DNA of 64,000 bases from Acanthornis magna (Eukaryota; Chordata; Aves; Passeriformes; Acanthizidae). Of this stretch, positions 1 to 19,455 are shown one piece after another. Within the stretch, counting starts at the first letter, position 1; every line of letters starts with the position of its first letter. Under the pieces are notes generated by a model. That model worked only from the letters and a program-made list of their open reading frames with translations, was not told the origin of the DNA and did no database searches. The stretch covers positions 1,240,001-1,304,000 of the forward strand of contig JAWUZG010000353.1 in assembly GCA_036785705.1 (NCBI GenBank), given 5' to 3'. A program made the position numbers and the translations under genes.

Positions 1-16
1 GTGTTTCCTCCCCCAG

Positions 17-5696
<5,680 letters not shown>

Positions 5697-8595
5697 GCTT
5701 CTTGCCTTAGCCCTTCACAGGAACCATCCACCTTCCTTTAGGCCTAGGGAATTGGTTTTCTTCCTCCTGTAGCAGATGATTTCTACCGTGTAGTGATCCC
5801 TCCCCTCCCTCCCCCGCGGTGGAATCGGATCCCTGCCCTCAGCAGGAGCACCTGGAACCTCAGTGCCTGGTGTGGCGCTCGAGGTGTGGGGAAAAGCCAG
5901 CTGGGAACTCAGAGACAGAAGCCAACACTAATGCAGTTGTTTAACTCCAATCCGTGACTTGAATGCCTCCTGGGGAGGTTCCCCGTGACTTGCTGCAACT
6001 GTGAGGTGTGGAAACCTCTTCAAGTGCTTTTGGGACTTGCCCAATTTAACCCATCCCCTGTTTTGTCCTTCTTTCCGGGTTGCTTGGTCTCAGCACAGCT
6101 TCCAGGAGCAGATAAATCTTTCTCACAGTTTAAAATCAAACCTCGCTGACCCCTCTGACCCCCACACGAGCTCTGTGCTGCTCCTGCTTCGTGGTACTTG
6201 TGTGTCTGCCTGGGGAGGGAAGAGGGCCCAATCTCCTTTGGGATCTCTCTTGCAGCGTTTCAGGGCTGAAGATGCCTGGAAGTGGCCCTGCTTTGCACCA
6301 GCTGCCTCATCCCAGCAGCGTTTAGGGGTTTCTGGAGACTTTATCCATTTTCCTGGCTGGGGGATCCGTCGGTGTTACCGTGGAGGAGCTCGGTCTCCTG
6401 GCTGCCATCACCGCTCCAAGATGGGATTCCAGCAGCTTTGACCACTTCCATCCTCAAAGATCCCTGTGCCTGATTGCCTCTGCACATCCCAAAGCAGCAG
6501 GAAGCCTGTCCTTGCCAAATCCAAGCGCTCCGTGACGTCGCTGTTGTGCAGGACAGAGCCGGGACCCTCCTCCGAGGTGCTTTAGTCGGGTGCCAAGCAG
6601 AGATTTTCCTTCCCTGTGCTCCTGCTGAGCCCCCGCCCTCGAGGGGAGGGAAGCAGCAGCATTCCAAGGTGGAAGGCAGCTGTGCTGAGGGCTGAGCGTG
6701 ATCCGCATCCCCACATCCCTCTCAGGATGGTCAGCACATGGCTGTGCGGGGAGGGGCAGAGGCTGGAGCTGCCTTCCCACCTGGCATGCAAACATCCATG
6801 TCCTTATGTCGTGTCCTTGTACATCCAGCACCCCGTGGCGTTCCGTTTAACACACATGGGTTGGATTATCCGGGCTGGGCCTCCTGTGCCACTCGTTTTC
6901 TTTGAGCTCTCTCCGTGGGTTGGGGGTCTGGCTCGGAGGGAATCCATTGCTTTGGGGGTTGGTGTGTTTGCGGCAGCCCCTGCGTGACAAGTGCTGCTCC
7001 CAGCTTTTCCCAAGTCGCTTTCTGGAACAGGCTGGCCCCGGGAGTGGGAGGGGAACGAGGAGCCTTCGGGGCGTCTCTGGCAACTCATTTTCAGACCTAA
7101 TTAATTTAAACCATGCTCGTAAGGGGATTGCAGTTTCCATGTAGGATTGTTCATCCCGCAGCTCTTCACAGAGCACAGAGCAGCTCTTCACCCTGAGGGC
7201 TCCCCCAGGGCACTGTGGGGACACAAGGTGGAAAATCACATCTTGTAAAGCAGCAATTGCTTTAAATCTGTTTGGAATATCACGAGGGATTTATCCCAGC
7301 TCCACGTCCCTGCAGGTGTCAGGTCCAAACTGGCTCCAGCACCCACCGGCACGAGGAGCTGGTGGCACATCACCACTCTGGTGTTGTCCCAGTGTCTGAT
7401 AAACCTTCCCAGGGTATTTTCCACATTCCTTGGAATTCCTTGACCCTCACGTCAGGGCCCAGCTGACACCTCTCTCCCAGCACTGCTCTCTGAGCTCCCA
7501 GCTTTTCCATCACATTTTTTCACTACAAGTCCCTTTGTGTGTCAGTGAATGTCAGTGTCGTGGCACTGCTGCCCCTGTCCCACAGACCCACCCGGCTCCC
7601 CAGCTGTGCCAGATGTGACTGTTACACCTTCAAATCACCCAAAATGAGGTTGGATTTGGGAGAAGCTGAAACCGAACATAAACTACACTTTGCAGGGTTC
7701 CTGCAGGCAGGGAGCGATGCTTCTCTCCACCTCAGGAGTGGGAATGCATCCCAATCCCTCTCACTGTCCCTCTTCTCACGGCTTTGTCCATCTTCAGCAG
7801 CATCCTGAGAGGTTCCGAGCGTGAGCATTCCCCCTAAGGGAGGTGCTGAGGGCTGGGGCGGCGCCGGGAGTTTTGAAATCCAGCGGCAGAGAAGGGATTG
7901 CCCCCTCCTCGTCCCACGCTCATCCCGGCCTCGCCTGTGCCGTGGGATGCCTGGCGTTCCTGCGAGCATCCCGGGGCCGCCGGCAGCTGGATTGGCTGCG
8001 GGGGCCAAACCTTTCCTTTTTAGGCTGCGCGTGGGCTCCCGCTCGGGGCTGCGCTGCTGCCGGCCCGGCTCCAGAGCTGCCGTGGGCTGCGAGGGTCGGG
8101 GACCCCACAGGGACGGGGGGAGCCTGGAGCTGACCTGTCCCCAGCAAGAGGGATGCATCCCAGAGCTGCTGAGGGGTGGCTGGGGTTGGTGCTCCATGGT
8201 TTGCACCAGCTTGGGGGTCAGGGGTATCTCTGGGGCTTTGGGAATGTCCCCCTGGGGCTTTGGGACTGTCCCCCTGCCTTGGTTGGGATGTGATCCTGCC
8301 ACTGACTCTGTGCAGCTCCTGGCACAGCCGTGCTCCCTCCACATGGGACTCTCCAGCTGCTGCCTCCATCACCCCCCTATTCCCACCCCCACTCTGCAGG
8401 GCTTGGGGATAATTTATTTTAAAGGGTTTTTTTCAACATGTCATATATGGAAGCCTTTCCCCTCGGTGACCTCATGTTTGGCGGGGGCCCAGCCAGGCTG
8501 GGATGTGAGGTGGCAGCAGGACCCTGGAGCTGGGGGTTTGGGGGGTCACAAATCCAGCCCCTCTGAGTGGTTTCCCAGGGAAAGGGAATACCCTG
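5697..8595. other. STAMBP 3' flank, no gene seen
   Basis: The STAMBP 3' untranslated region starts here, but I see no canonical AATAAA or ATTAAA before about 9.9 kb, so the transcript end is undetermined. No spliced coding pattern, RNA gene or recognisable transposon was found on either strand. Short ORFs lack family resemblance. TCATATATGG at 8441-8450 is one base off a CArG box. Confidence 0.5.
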
Positions 8596-8597
8596 GC

Positions 8598-8946
8598 AGA
8601 GCCATCCTTGGGAATGTTGGAGCTGTGGAGGGACTGCCAGTGCTGGGGGACCCCATGTCTCTGTCCTGCTCCAGGGGGTGACAGCCCAGATTCTGCTCGC
8701 TCCCTCTGGGACAGGGCCACCATGGGGTCTGTTGGAGGTGTGAACAGGCTGGCTGTGCTTGGGGCACACCATGTCCCTGTCCTGCCCTGGGGAGTGACAG
8801 CCCAGAGTCCACTCCCTCCCTCTGGGACAGAGCCATCTGTGGGGGATGTTGGATGTGTCAATGGACTGGCAGTTTTGGGGGGACACTCTCCCTATCCCTG
8901 TCCTGCCCCGCGGGTGACAGCCCAGAGTCCATTCCCTCCCTTGGAA
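8598..8946. repeat. Three tandem copies of a 115-118 bp unit
   Basis: Copies begin near 8598, 8714 and 8830. Each runs from a GAGCCATC or GGCCACCAT start through GTTGGAGCTGTG..., CCATGTCTCTGTCCTGC and GTGACAGCCCAGA to CTCCCTCTGGGACA. Divergence between copies is moderate. No coding sense is evident. Confidence 0.8.
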
Positions 8947-9748
8947 CCATGGGGGACCTTTGGGTCCCTTGGCTGTGGTGGGACCCTGCAGTTCCTTGTC
9001 ACTGCACCGGTGCCGGGATGTCCCTGCCCTGGGCACAGCTTGGGATCCTCAGGAGCAGGAGGCAGCCTGGGCCCCCTGTGCCTCAGTTTCCCTCGAGCCC
9101 CCGTAGCTCTGGGGGGTGACTCCAGGGCATCTCTCCTGCCTCCCCCGGGTGCTCCAGGAGCCTCCCTGCTGAAGGCCTGTCCTTAAAAAGGCAGCCGGGA
9201 GTTTGGGAGCTGCTGGTTGGCCTCTGCCAGGGCCGGGGGCCTCTGCGGCTCTGTTCCTCCTTCCAAGGCTCGGCCGCAGGCCTGGGGGTGGCTCCAGCCC
9301 CCCTGGGATGTGTCCAGGCAGGGGGGGTCGGGGACAGCACCCACACGGCCCCTTGGGGGTCTGAGCTCATGCCGGGAGAGATCAGAGCTGGGTGCACCCA
9401 CAGTGGGGGTCAGGATTTGGACCCACAACTCCTGGCCTGGCTCAGGTCGAGGATTTGGGGAATGAGGGGCTTTGGGATACCAAAAGCCCAAAAATGAGGG
9501 CGGAGAGAAAACCACAGGGAGAGGCATCTCAGAAGTGCTGGATGCCAGACACGCGGGGGAACTGAGGCCGGGAGGAGGCGAGGCACCAACCCCGTGCGTT
9601 TGCAGCGTCTCAGTGATGCCAAATTCCCATCCTGGCTCCGGGGTGTCCCCCACGGCAGAGCCCCAACACCCACCTCCACCCTGCTGGGGTTTCTCCACAT
9701 TCTACCCAGGAACTGGAGTCACTTCCACCTCCTTTTTCCGAGCCCATC

Positions 9749-10020
9749 GCTTATAAGGACTTGTGTCTCACTTGTTTATCAGAGCGGAGCTTAAAAGGAA
9801 CGGACTCACAATTGGGTATTGCCTCCCAAGCATCCCTACATACATTTTCCTACAATAATTAACCGTGCTGGGTCCTACCACCAGCCCAAGGTCAATTTAA
9901 TGAAATAAAACACCTTATATGGCCATATGGCCAACACACCATCACTGAGCCTATTTAGGGTCTTTGTTTAGAGAGGATCCGCCTCTGAGGTTCCACGGGC
10001 TCGCTGGTATTTATACCCAC
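9749..10020 (+). promoter_or_regulatory. ACTG2: ACTG2 promoter: CArG boxes and TATA box
   Basis: A perfect CArG box CCTTATATGG at 9913-9922 runs directly into the palindrome GGCCATATGGCC (9921-9932). A near-CArG GCTTATAAGG lies at 9749-9758. A TATTTATA element at 10008-10015 would place the start of transcription near 10040. SRF binding to CArG boxes is the established control of smooth-muscle actin genes; binding here is inferred. Confidence 0.8.
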
Positions 10021-10039
10021 GGCACATCGGGACTCGGTC

Positions 10040-10067
10040 CCAGAGGAAAGGAGCTCTCGCCTCTGCG
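10040..10067 (+). other. ACTG2: ACTG2 non-coding exon 1 (5' end approximate)
   Basis: The sequence after the TATA box ends in CTCTGCG followed by the donor GTGAGT at 10068. The next exon starts near 10847 after CCCCCAG and carries the ATG at 10881. A non-coding first exon followed by an intron is the usual actin-gene design. The exact start is inferred from TATA spacing. Confidence 0.65.
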
Positions 10068-10880
10068 GTGAGTACTGCCCTGCCCAGCCCTGCTCCCCTT
10101 TTTCCTTGGAGGAGAGCAGGAAGGAAAAATGCCCAGGGGGGTTTCGGGGTGCCCCAGCATTTATGGGGTGGATCCAGCTTGGTTTGCATGGCACAGAGGG
10201 GGTGCCAACCCCACCACGACCCCACAGGCAGGGGCCTCCATGGAGGTGATGAGAGCTGGGCTGAGGCCAAAACAGGTTGTGCTCTTCCACAAATCCCTAT
10301 GATTTGGGGTTTTTTGCTTTTTGGGCTCTTGCAAGGTTTTGCCTGCTTCCCTCTGGATTCAGAGTGCATCCTCTGGTGCAGGGGGCACCCCCTGGGAAGG
10401 GCTGTTTTTTCCCCATTTTTGGGAGTGGATGCAAGGTCAGAGCAGCAAGAGGCTGCTGAGAGAACCGGATAAGAGGGCATCACCTGCCACCCCGCTGCCC
10501 GCTTTTGGGGGACACCAGCCGGGCATGGCAACACCGGAGCTCTCCAGGGAGCATGGGCAGGAGGCTTTGGGCACCGATTTTGGGCACCGGCTGGAGAAGG
10601 ATGGAGAAGCAGCATCACAGCATGGAGCAGCACCCAAGGGGAACAAGCATCTCCCCCCTCTCAGCATCGCTGCACTGTGGCCAGACCGTCCCTGAGCACA
10701 GCCCATGGAGGATTTTGCAGGGCTGCCCATCCCCAAGGACTCCAACCCTTCCAACCCCAAAGCTGGACACGGTGGTGTGGGATAAACCCTGGCCCCCATC
10801 CATCCTTTAACGCCACTTTCCCCCCTCGCCACAGCTTTTCCCCCAGGTCCCCCTGACCACCAAGCGCTCCCGGCCCCACC

Positions 10881-13225
<2,345 letters not shown>

Positions 13226-13319
13226 GCCCCCTCCCCGCCCCATGGTGGCCCCCCATGCCCAGGCTGGGGTGTCCCACTCCTCCTCGGACCCCGCTGCTCC
13301 TCCCCACTGCCCACTGCGC

Positions 13320-13325
13320 ATTAAA
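13320..13325 (+). terminator. ACTG2: ACTG2 poly(A) signal ATTAAA
   Basis: ATTAAA lies 95 bp after the stop, followed within 40 bp by a GT/G-rich stretch (GGGGGGTGGGAGGGG) suitable as a downstream element. Confidence 0.75.
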
Positions 13326-13432
13326 AAACCTTTTCTCCAGACTCTGCACCTTTCCTGGGAGATCTGGGGGGTGGGAGGGGCTGGGGGGGGACTGAGGGTA
13401 ATGGGGGGAAGGGTGGGGGAGCCCCAACCTCA

Positions 13433-13985
13433 TGTTGGTGCCCGTGATGTTCTGCTGACGGCCTCGACTCCGCCTTGATGCCCCCAACCCCATCTCTATG
13501 CCCTTGACTCTGTGTTGGTGACCCCAGCCCTGCACTGATGCCCTCAATCCCACGTTGATGCCCCCAATGTCATGTTGGTGCCCCTAACCCTTTGCTGATG
13601 ACTCCAGCCATCGATACCCTCAGCCTCACAATGGTGTCCCCAAAACTACATTGATGCCATCCTTGGGAAATGCCTCCAACCGCATGCCAGTGCCCCTGAC
13701 CCGGTGGTCCCAACCTCATGTTGGAGACCCCAATGTTGTTTGGGTGACCCCAACTCCACACTGGAGACCCCAACGTTGCTTTGGTGACCCCAATCCCATG
13801 TTGATGCCCTTGGCCCCGTGCTGGTGTCCCCAACCCCATGTTGCTGCCCCTGACCCCATGTTAGGGACCCCAACACTATATTGATGTCCTTGACTCTGTG
13901 TTGGAGACCCCAACCCTGTGCTGGTGACCCCAATGTTGTATTGGTGACCCCAACCCCACTTGGATGCCCTTGACCCTGTATCGGG
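13433..13985. repeat. Degenerate minisatellite between ACTG2 and DGUOK
   Basis: Many diverged copies of a short unit resembling ACCCCAACCCCATGTTGGTG. Copies mix CCCCAACCCC, GATGCCC and TTGGTGACC blocks, with a basic step of roughly 24-27 bp. The reverse strand reads as Gly/Trp/His-rich shadows; nothing supports coding. Confidence 0.8.
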
Positions 13986-14073
13986 CCCCCCTGGTGCCCC
14001 CACCCCCCCTTTTTCGTGACCCGCCCTCTGCCCCCTGCCCCCCGCATTGCCTGGACGCGCTGTGGACAGTCTC

Positions 14074-14222
14074 ATTTGCATAAATTACCATATCGCCCCA
14101 GTTCCCCCCCCCCGTTCCGCCCCCCGCCGCTGTTTCCGCCCCCCCGCCTCCCCCCCCGCCCACTTCCCGCGCGTTGACGTCACGGGGCGGTGGCGCGCCG
14201 CTCATTACCATGTCATTAGCAT
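14074..14222 (+). promoter_or_regulatory. DGUOK: DGUOK promoter region with octamer and CRE
   Basis: An octamer ATTTGCAT at 14074-14081 is followed by a C-rich GC-box stretch and a perfect cAMP-response palindrome TGACGTCA at 14175-14182, about 40 bp before the first possible ATG. No TATA box is seen. The region begins the CpG-rich start of DGUOK. Factor binding is inferred from motifs only. Confidence 0.6.
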
Positions 14223-17200
14223 ATGACGCGGGAAGGCGGAAGCGGTGGCGGGATGGGGCGGTGCGGGGCCACCCTGCGCCTGGCCCTGGAGGGGAACATC
14301 GGTACCGGAGGGGACACGGGGGACAAAGGGAGCGGCGGGGCCCTTGCGGGGGCGGGACACGGGGGGTGCGGGGGGAGCGGGAGGATTTGGGGTGCGATGG
14401 AGGGGGGGCGGCGCAGGCTGGAGCATCCCGGGGTGCGAGTTAATGTCTGTAATTGGTTACCGCTGCTGCGAGGGGCACCCCAAAACCCCCTGCGCTGGGA
14501 GGTGGCGGGGGACGACACCGAGCCTTGTCCCCGGTTCCCGGGATTTGGAGTGAGGGACACCCGGACTCACGCAGCGTTCCCGGCAGCCGGAATGGGGAGA
14601 TACCCGAGCTCACCCCAGCTCCCCGGGGGTCGGAGTGGGACCCAGGCTCACCCCACATTCCCAGGAGCAAGGGTGGGGGGGACTCAAGCTCACCCCGTGT
14701 TCCTGGGAGGCACAACAGGGGGGCTCTCAGGTTTCCAGGAGCCTGTGTGTGGGAACATGCAGGCTCACCGTTCCCGGGAGCCAGGGAAGGGGACACTCCA
14801 GGCGTACCCCGATTGGAGTGGGGGGACACCCAGACTCACCCCGTGTTCCTGGGAGCCAGAACAGGGGGGACACCCAGGCTCACCCCGTGTTTGTCGGAGT
14901 CAGAATGGGGGGACACCCAGGTTCATCCCAGGTTCCCAGGAGCCAGAATGGGGGGACACTCAGGCTCACCCCGTGTTCCCAGTAGCCAGAGCTGGGGGAC
15001 ACCTGGGCTCATCCCACATTGCTGGAAGCTGGGATGGAGGCGCGCCCAGGCTCCCCCCAGGATCCCGAGATTTGGAGCAGGGGACACCCAGGCTCACCCC
15101 ACATTCCGAGGAGCTGCAATGGGGAGGACGCCCAGGCTCACCCTGCATTTCCTCCACTCTCACAGCCGTGGGGAAATCGACCTTCCTGAAGCTTCTGGGT
15201 GCCACCTTCCCACAATGGCACCTGGTGACGGAGCCCGTGGCACAGTGGCGCAAGGTGCCGGCCGGAGGCACTGCCCAGGTAACGGCGATTCCGGCCACAC
15301 CCTGGCTCCATCGGCGATTCCAGCCGCACCCCAGCTCCATGGGCACCACGCCGGGACACCCTCATCCCCCCCGCCTCCCTCTGCAGGCATCCGAGGGCTC
15401 CGCTAACCTCCTCCAGATGATGTACCAGGAGCCAGCCCGCTGGTCCTACACCTTCCAGACCTTCTCCTGCATCAGCCGGCTGAAGGCGATGCTGGAGCCG
15501 CCGGAGGAGGGGCTCCCCGAGACCCCCCCTGCCGTGAGGGTCTTTGAGCGCTCTGTGTTCAGTGACAGGTACCCAGCATCCCAAAAACAGCAGAGAGAGA
15601 GGGATGAAGGGCATGGATGGGGCAGGGAGTGTCGGCAGTACCTGGGCTGTGATGTTGGGCCCCCAGGATGAGCAGAACCTCCGTCCCCAGTGACGCCCAG
15701 AGCGGTGCTTAGTTACAGGAATGGGATTCTTGGGTAACTGGGGGGCTCTTCAATGATTTTGAGGGCTGCCCTATCCTCCCCTGTGTCCGGTGGTGGCGTG
15801 AAGCCATTTGGGTGATGCCAGACTCAGTAGGGCTGAACTGTGCTGGGCACCACATGTGCCCCAAATTTGGGATTTTCACCTTAATTTAACCACCTGCAGT
15901 TCCTCGTTGGTGCAAAAAAAGCTAAAAAAAAAAGGTCATGAAGCCACCTGGGCGTGGGGGGTGACAGAGCTGCCCGGTCCCCTCTCTCCATCCCTTCCAG
16001 GTACGTCTTTGCCAAGAACCTCTTTGAGGCTGGGCACCTGCAGCCTCTGGAATGGGCCATTTACCAGGACTGGCACGACTTCCTGCTGCGGCACCTGGGG
16101 CCCCAGGCTGCCCTCCACGGCTTCCTCTACCTGCAGGCCAGGCCCCAGGTGGGTGCTGGATGCAGGAAACAACCAGGTCCGCTTGGATCCCGGCAGGCAG
16201 CTGGAATTGCCAAAATGTTGGGGTTTAAGCAGAAGTCGCCACCCTGGAGGAGCAGGGCCTGTTCCTCTTCCCATGGGAATGTCGGTGGGAGTTTTGCCAT
16301 GCATTTTAGGGTTTTGGGGAGAGGGGGCTGCAGTATCTTCTGGGGTCCCTCCCACGATGCTGCTTTATGTGATACCCATGTCCTTTCTGTCCCACTGATT
16401 TCCCGTTTCCCTTCATCCCGTTCTCCTCCCATCTCTCCCATTATCTCCCAGACGTGCCTGGAGCGGCTGCGGCGGAGGGCAAGGAGTGAGGAGGGTGGGA
16501 TCCAGCTGGGGTACCTGCAGCAGCTCCACGCCCAGCACGAGCACTGGCTGGTGGACAAGACCACAGAGTGAGTCCCAATCCATCCCCAGCACCCCGATGG
16601 CTGAGGCTTTGGGGTGACACCCTGTCTGGGGGGTTGTTATTTGCGGGGGGCTTAATCCCTCCTCCCCTTCCTCCTTCAGGATCCACTTTGCAGATGTACA
16701 GCGCGCGCCCGTCCTGGTGCTGGACGTGGACAAGGACTTCGAGCACAACGTGGCCATGCAGGGCATGCTCATGGCACAGGTGGGGTGGCACAGCTCAGTG
16801 GCTTCCTGGTGCTGGGAGTGCCATGCTGGCTCCGAGCCTCCACCTCTGCTTCAGTTTTCCATGGGAAAAATAACTTCCACATTGTGGGTCTGAGATGGTT
16901 TAATCCTCAGCCATCCCAGGGCCATCCCAGTGTCGTGCCAGTTCCATCCTTCCACCATCCCAGTGCCATGATGGTGCCATACCAGTGCCATTCTGGGGCC
17001 ATCCCAGTTCCATCCCATCACAATCCCAGTGCCATCCTGGTGCCATGCCAGTGCCATTCCTGCACTATCCCAGTGCCATCCCATCACAATCCCAGTTCCA
17101 TCTCATCACTGTCCCAGTGCCATGATGGTGCCATACCAGTGCCATTCTGGGGCCATCCCAGTTCCATCCTGTCACCATCCCAGTGCCATCCTGGTGCCAT

Positions 17201-17535
17201 GCCAGTGCCATTCCTGCGCCATCCCAGTGCCATCCCATCACAATCCCAGTTCCATCTCATCACCGTCCCAGTGCCATGATGGTGCCATACCAGTGCCATT
17301 CTGGGGCCGTGCCAGTGCTATCCCATCACCATCCCAGTTCCATCCCATCACCATCCCAGTGCCATCCTGGTGTGATGCCAGTGTCATCCCAGTTCCATCC
17401 TGTCACCATTCCAGTGCCACACCCTCAGTCAGATTCTCCCTGCAGGTGGAGGCCTTCGTGACATCTCTGGGCACTGACACTTTGCCGTCACATCCCGACC
17501 CTCTTGGAGCCGGGGAAAGGGCATCATCTGCCTGA
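14223..17535 (+). CDS. DGUOK: DGUOK, deoxyguanosine kinase
   Basis: Phosphorylates purine deoxyribonucleosides for mitochondrial DNA synthesis. Exons: 14223-14301, 15166-15278, 15387-15568, 16001-16148, 16452-16567, 16680-16779, 17446-17535 (TGA 17533-17535); phases agree, 275 residues from the ATG at 14223. Seen: P-loop GNIAVGKST across the first junction; [23 protein letters not shown] (substrate pocket); [10 protein letters not shown] with the ERS motif; [21 protein letters not shown] lid; PVLVLDVD. Two differences from human: the leader before the P-loop is much shorter, with an in-frame TAG at 14217-14219 directly upstream, and about 21 residues follow the position where the human protein ends. 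The alternative start at 14253 gives 265 residues. Mitochondrial import is expected for the family but no strong presequence is visible. Identity is secure; the start is uncertain. Confidence 0.92.
14620..15150. repeat. About 43-bp minisatellite in DGUOK intron 1
   Basis: Roughly a dozen copies of a unit like GGGGGGACACCCAGGCTCAC followed by CCCGTGTTCCCAGGAGCCAGAAT. Most regular at 14819-15010, degenerate at both ends. It ends just before the acceptor at 15165 and fills most of the intron. Confidence 0.88.
16915..17430. repeat. Higher-order minisatellite in DGUOK intron 6
   Basis: A basic 10-bp step (CCAGTGCCAT and variants) is organised in a larger 154-bp unit: the marker CAGTGCCATGATGGTGCC recurs at 16961, 17115 and 17269. 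The array stops about 20 bp before the polypyrimidine tract of the last exon. Confidence 0.88.
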
Positions 17536-17841
17536 AGATTGTGATCCCAAGGACAAGGGACAAGTCCTGGTCCCCAGCCACCCCCTCAGCTGTTTGTCCT
17601 GGGTGGATTTGAGGCGCTGCTGGAATGGTTTTGAGGTGGATCCTCGGAGGCGAAGCTGTGTGATGAGTTTTGGGGGGCAGGTCATGGCTGTGACCCCCTC
17701 CCCATCTTTAGGGACCCGCAGCTGGGGGTGCTCCCTGAGGTGGATTTACTGCACTGATTGAATTCTAATAGAAAATCTCTGTGTTTCAGTTACACCCAAC
17801 CCCCATACTTTGTTATTTTGTATCTAATTTTTTTCCCTTAA

Positions 17842-17847
17842 ATTAAA
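17842..17847 (+). terminator. DGUOK: DGUOK poly(A) signal ATTAAA
   Basis: ATTAAA in an AT-rich patch about 310 bp after the stop, followed by TTGTTGTCAAGCTCCTCTGTGTC, a plausible GU-rich downstream element. No better signal lies between. Confidence 0.7.
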
Positions 17848-18284
17848 AGGAAATTGTTGTCAAGCTCCTCTGTGTCTTGAAGCAGGTGGAGTGAGGATCG
17901 GGGCTGTTCTAGGGGGGACACGGGGGGGACATTATTCCCCCAATTTTGGGGTGTTGTGATGGGGGGGAGAGACAGTGCCCTGGGGCTCTTCCAGGCATGG
18001 GTCAGGCTGGGCTGGATTTGGGGGAAAACCAAGGGGATTTGGCACCTGCTGGGGGGGACATGGGGTATTTACGGGGACACCTAAAGGGGGGGGATGGTGC
18101 TCGGCCTTTGGGGGCCTGAGGGGGTGTGAGACCCTACATAAACACAGGTGGGGCACCTGCCCCGGGGGCAGCAGGGGGAGACCGGGATGTGGGGCAGGGG
18201 TTGGGGTGGGGAGGGGGGATTTGGGGGTGTGGGGTAGCACAGGAGAGCACAGGAGCCAGGCTGCCACCCCTTGGGGTTTTCTGC

Positions 18285-18560
18285 AGCGACCCTACAATAA
18301 CACAGAGCAGGACCTGTGCAGACCCCACTAATGACCCTACAAAAACAACAACAACAGAGGAGTCACAGCTGACGACCTTACAAAAACAACACGGTGGTGC
18401 AACCCCCCCCGACAATCCTATAAAAACTACCGGGTGCACCCCGACATCCAGCGAGCCTACAATAACAACCTAGTGCGCCCCCACTTACGGCAACCCCAAA
18501 ACAACAACCCAGTGCACCCCCACACTCAGCGACCCTACAACAACAACCCGCTGCACCCCC
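18285..18560. repeat. Minisatellite with CCCTACAATAACAAC motif
   Basis: About seven copies of a 35-45 bp unit containing GACCCTACAATAACAAC or CCTACAAAAACAAC and then GTGCACCCCCAC. Flanked upstream by G-rich intergenic DNA (17880-18280) in which no gene is seen. Confidence 0.8.
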
Positions 18561-18639
18561 ACATCCAACAAGCCCCCAACAAACACCCCCAGATCCCCCT
18601 CCCCAACTTCCATTCCCCCAAACCCCGCTTCCCCCAAAC

Positions 18640-19455
18640 CCCTCCACCAGCACCGGGGCGCACCCCCGCGCCCCCTCCCCGCCAGCCCCGGGGCTCCGGG
18701 TGCCCCCCGAGTGCAGAGGCAGCCAGGGGGTGGCTGCGGGCGCTGCCCCGGAGCCCCCCGGCCGCCCGGCGGGTCCCCCCGAGCGGGCGCTGCAGAACAA
18801 AGGAAGCAGCAGAGCAGGAGCGGCAGCAACAACGTGCAGCCGCTCCGCCACGGGTCCCCTCGGGGTGCCGGGGACATCTGAGCCGCCTGCCAGCCCCCCC
18901 TTGCCGACCCCGCCATCCCCCGCCGCCGGGCGAGCGCTCAGCTCCGGGGCGAGCCCCCCCAGCCCCCGTTCCCAAGGGGGGACCGTACCCCCTTTTTTTT
19001 TTTCCGGTAACGCTCTTTATATCTAAATTTGGGGAGGGGGGGGAGGTGGAAAGTTGCCGGTGCGCGGCTGAAGTTGTGAAGTCGTGCGAAGCTGCGCAGT
19101 TTTGAGGGGAAAAAACGAAAAGGAAAATGGGGTTGGAAGAAACAAGGGGTGGGATTAAAAGCACCCCGTTTTGGGGGGGGTTGGGGGCAGGAGGGGTGGG
19201 GAGTCAGCGGGGCCGCCCCCGGGGTGGAATCAGCGTGGAAATTAAAAGTCGGGGTGACTCGCGGCTTCACTCGGCTCTGTCCCCACAGAACTGCCCGCTG
19301 TCCCCAGGGCGGGGGACACGGTGACGGCGGGATGTCCCTGTCGCCGGGCACCCGGCTCCGCCAGCCCGGGCCAGCCGCCGCTTCCCCCCCGGCGGGGGGG
19401 AGCCCCGAAATCTAACGCTGACCCGGGGATGGAGATGGAGAGGCTTCGCCGGGAG
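18640..19455 (+). promoter_or_regulatory. CpG island with candidate first exon (possible distal TET3 promoter)
   Basis: A dense C+G stretch rich in CpG runs to about 19455, where GGGAG meets the donor GTGAGTG. An open ATG at 19429 would give MEMERLRRE before the splice. Lying just 5' of TET3 on the same strand, it may be an upstream TET3 promoter or a separate non-coding transcript. No recognised peptide supports coding. Confidence 0.4.

Noticed and set aside
19429..19455. ATG giving MEMERLRRE before a donor, considered as a TET3 long-form start
   Set aside because: It does not resemble the known TET3 long-form N-terminus, and no next coding exon could be found; kept only as a candidate non-coding exon.
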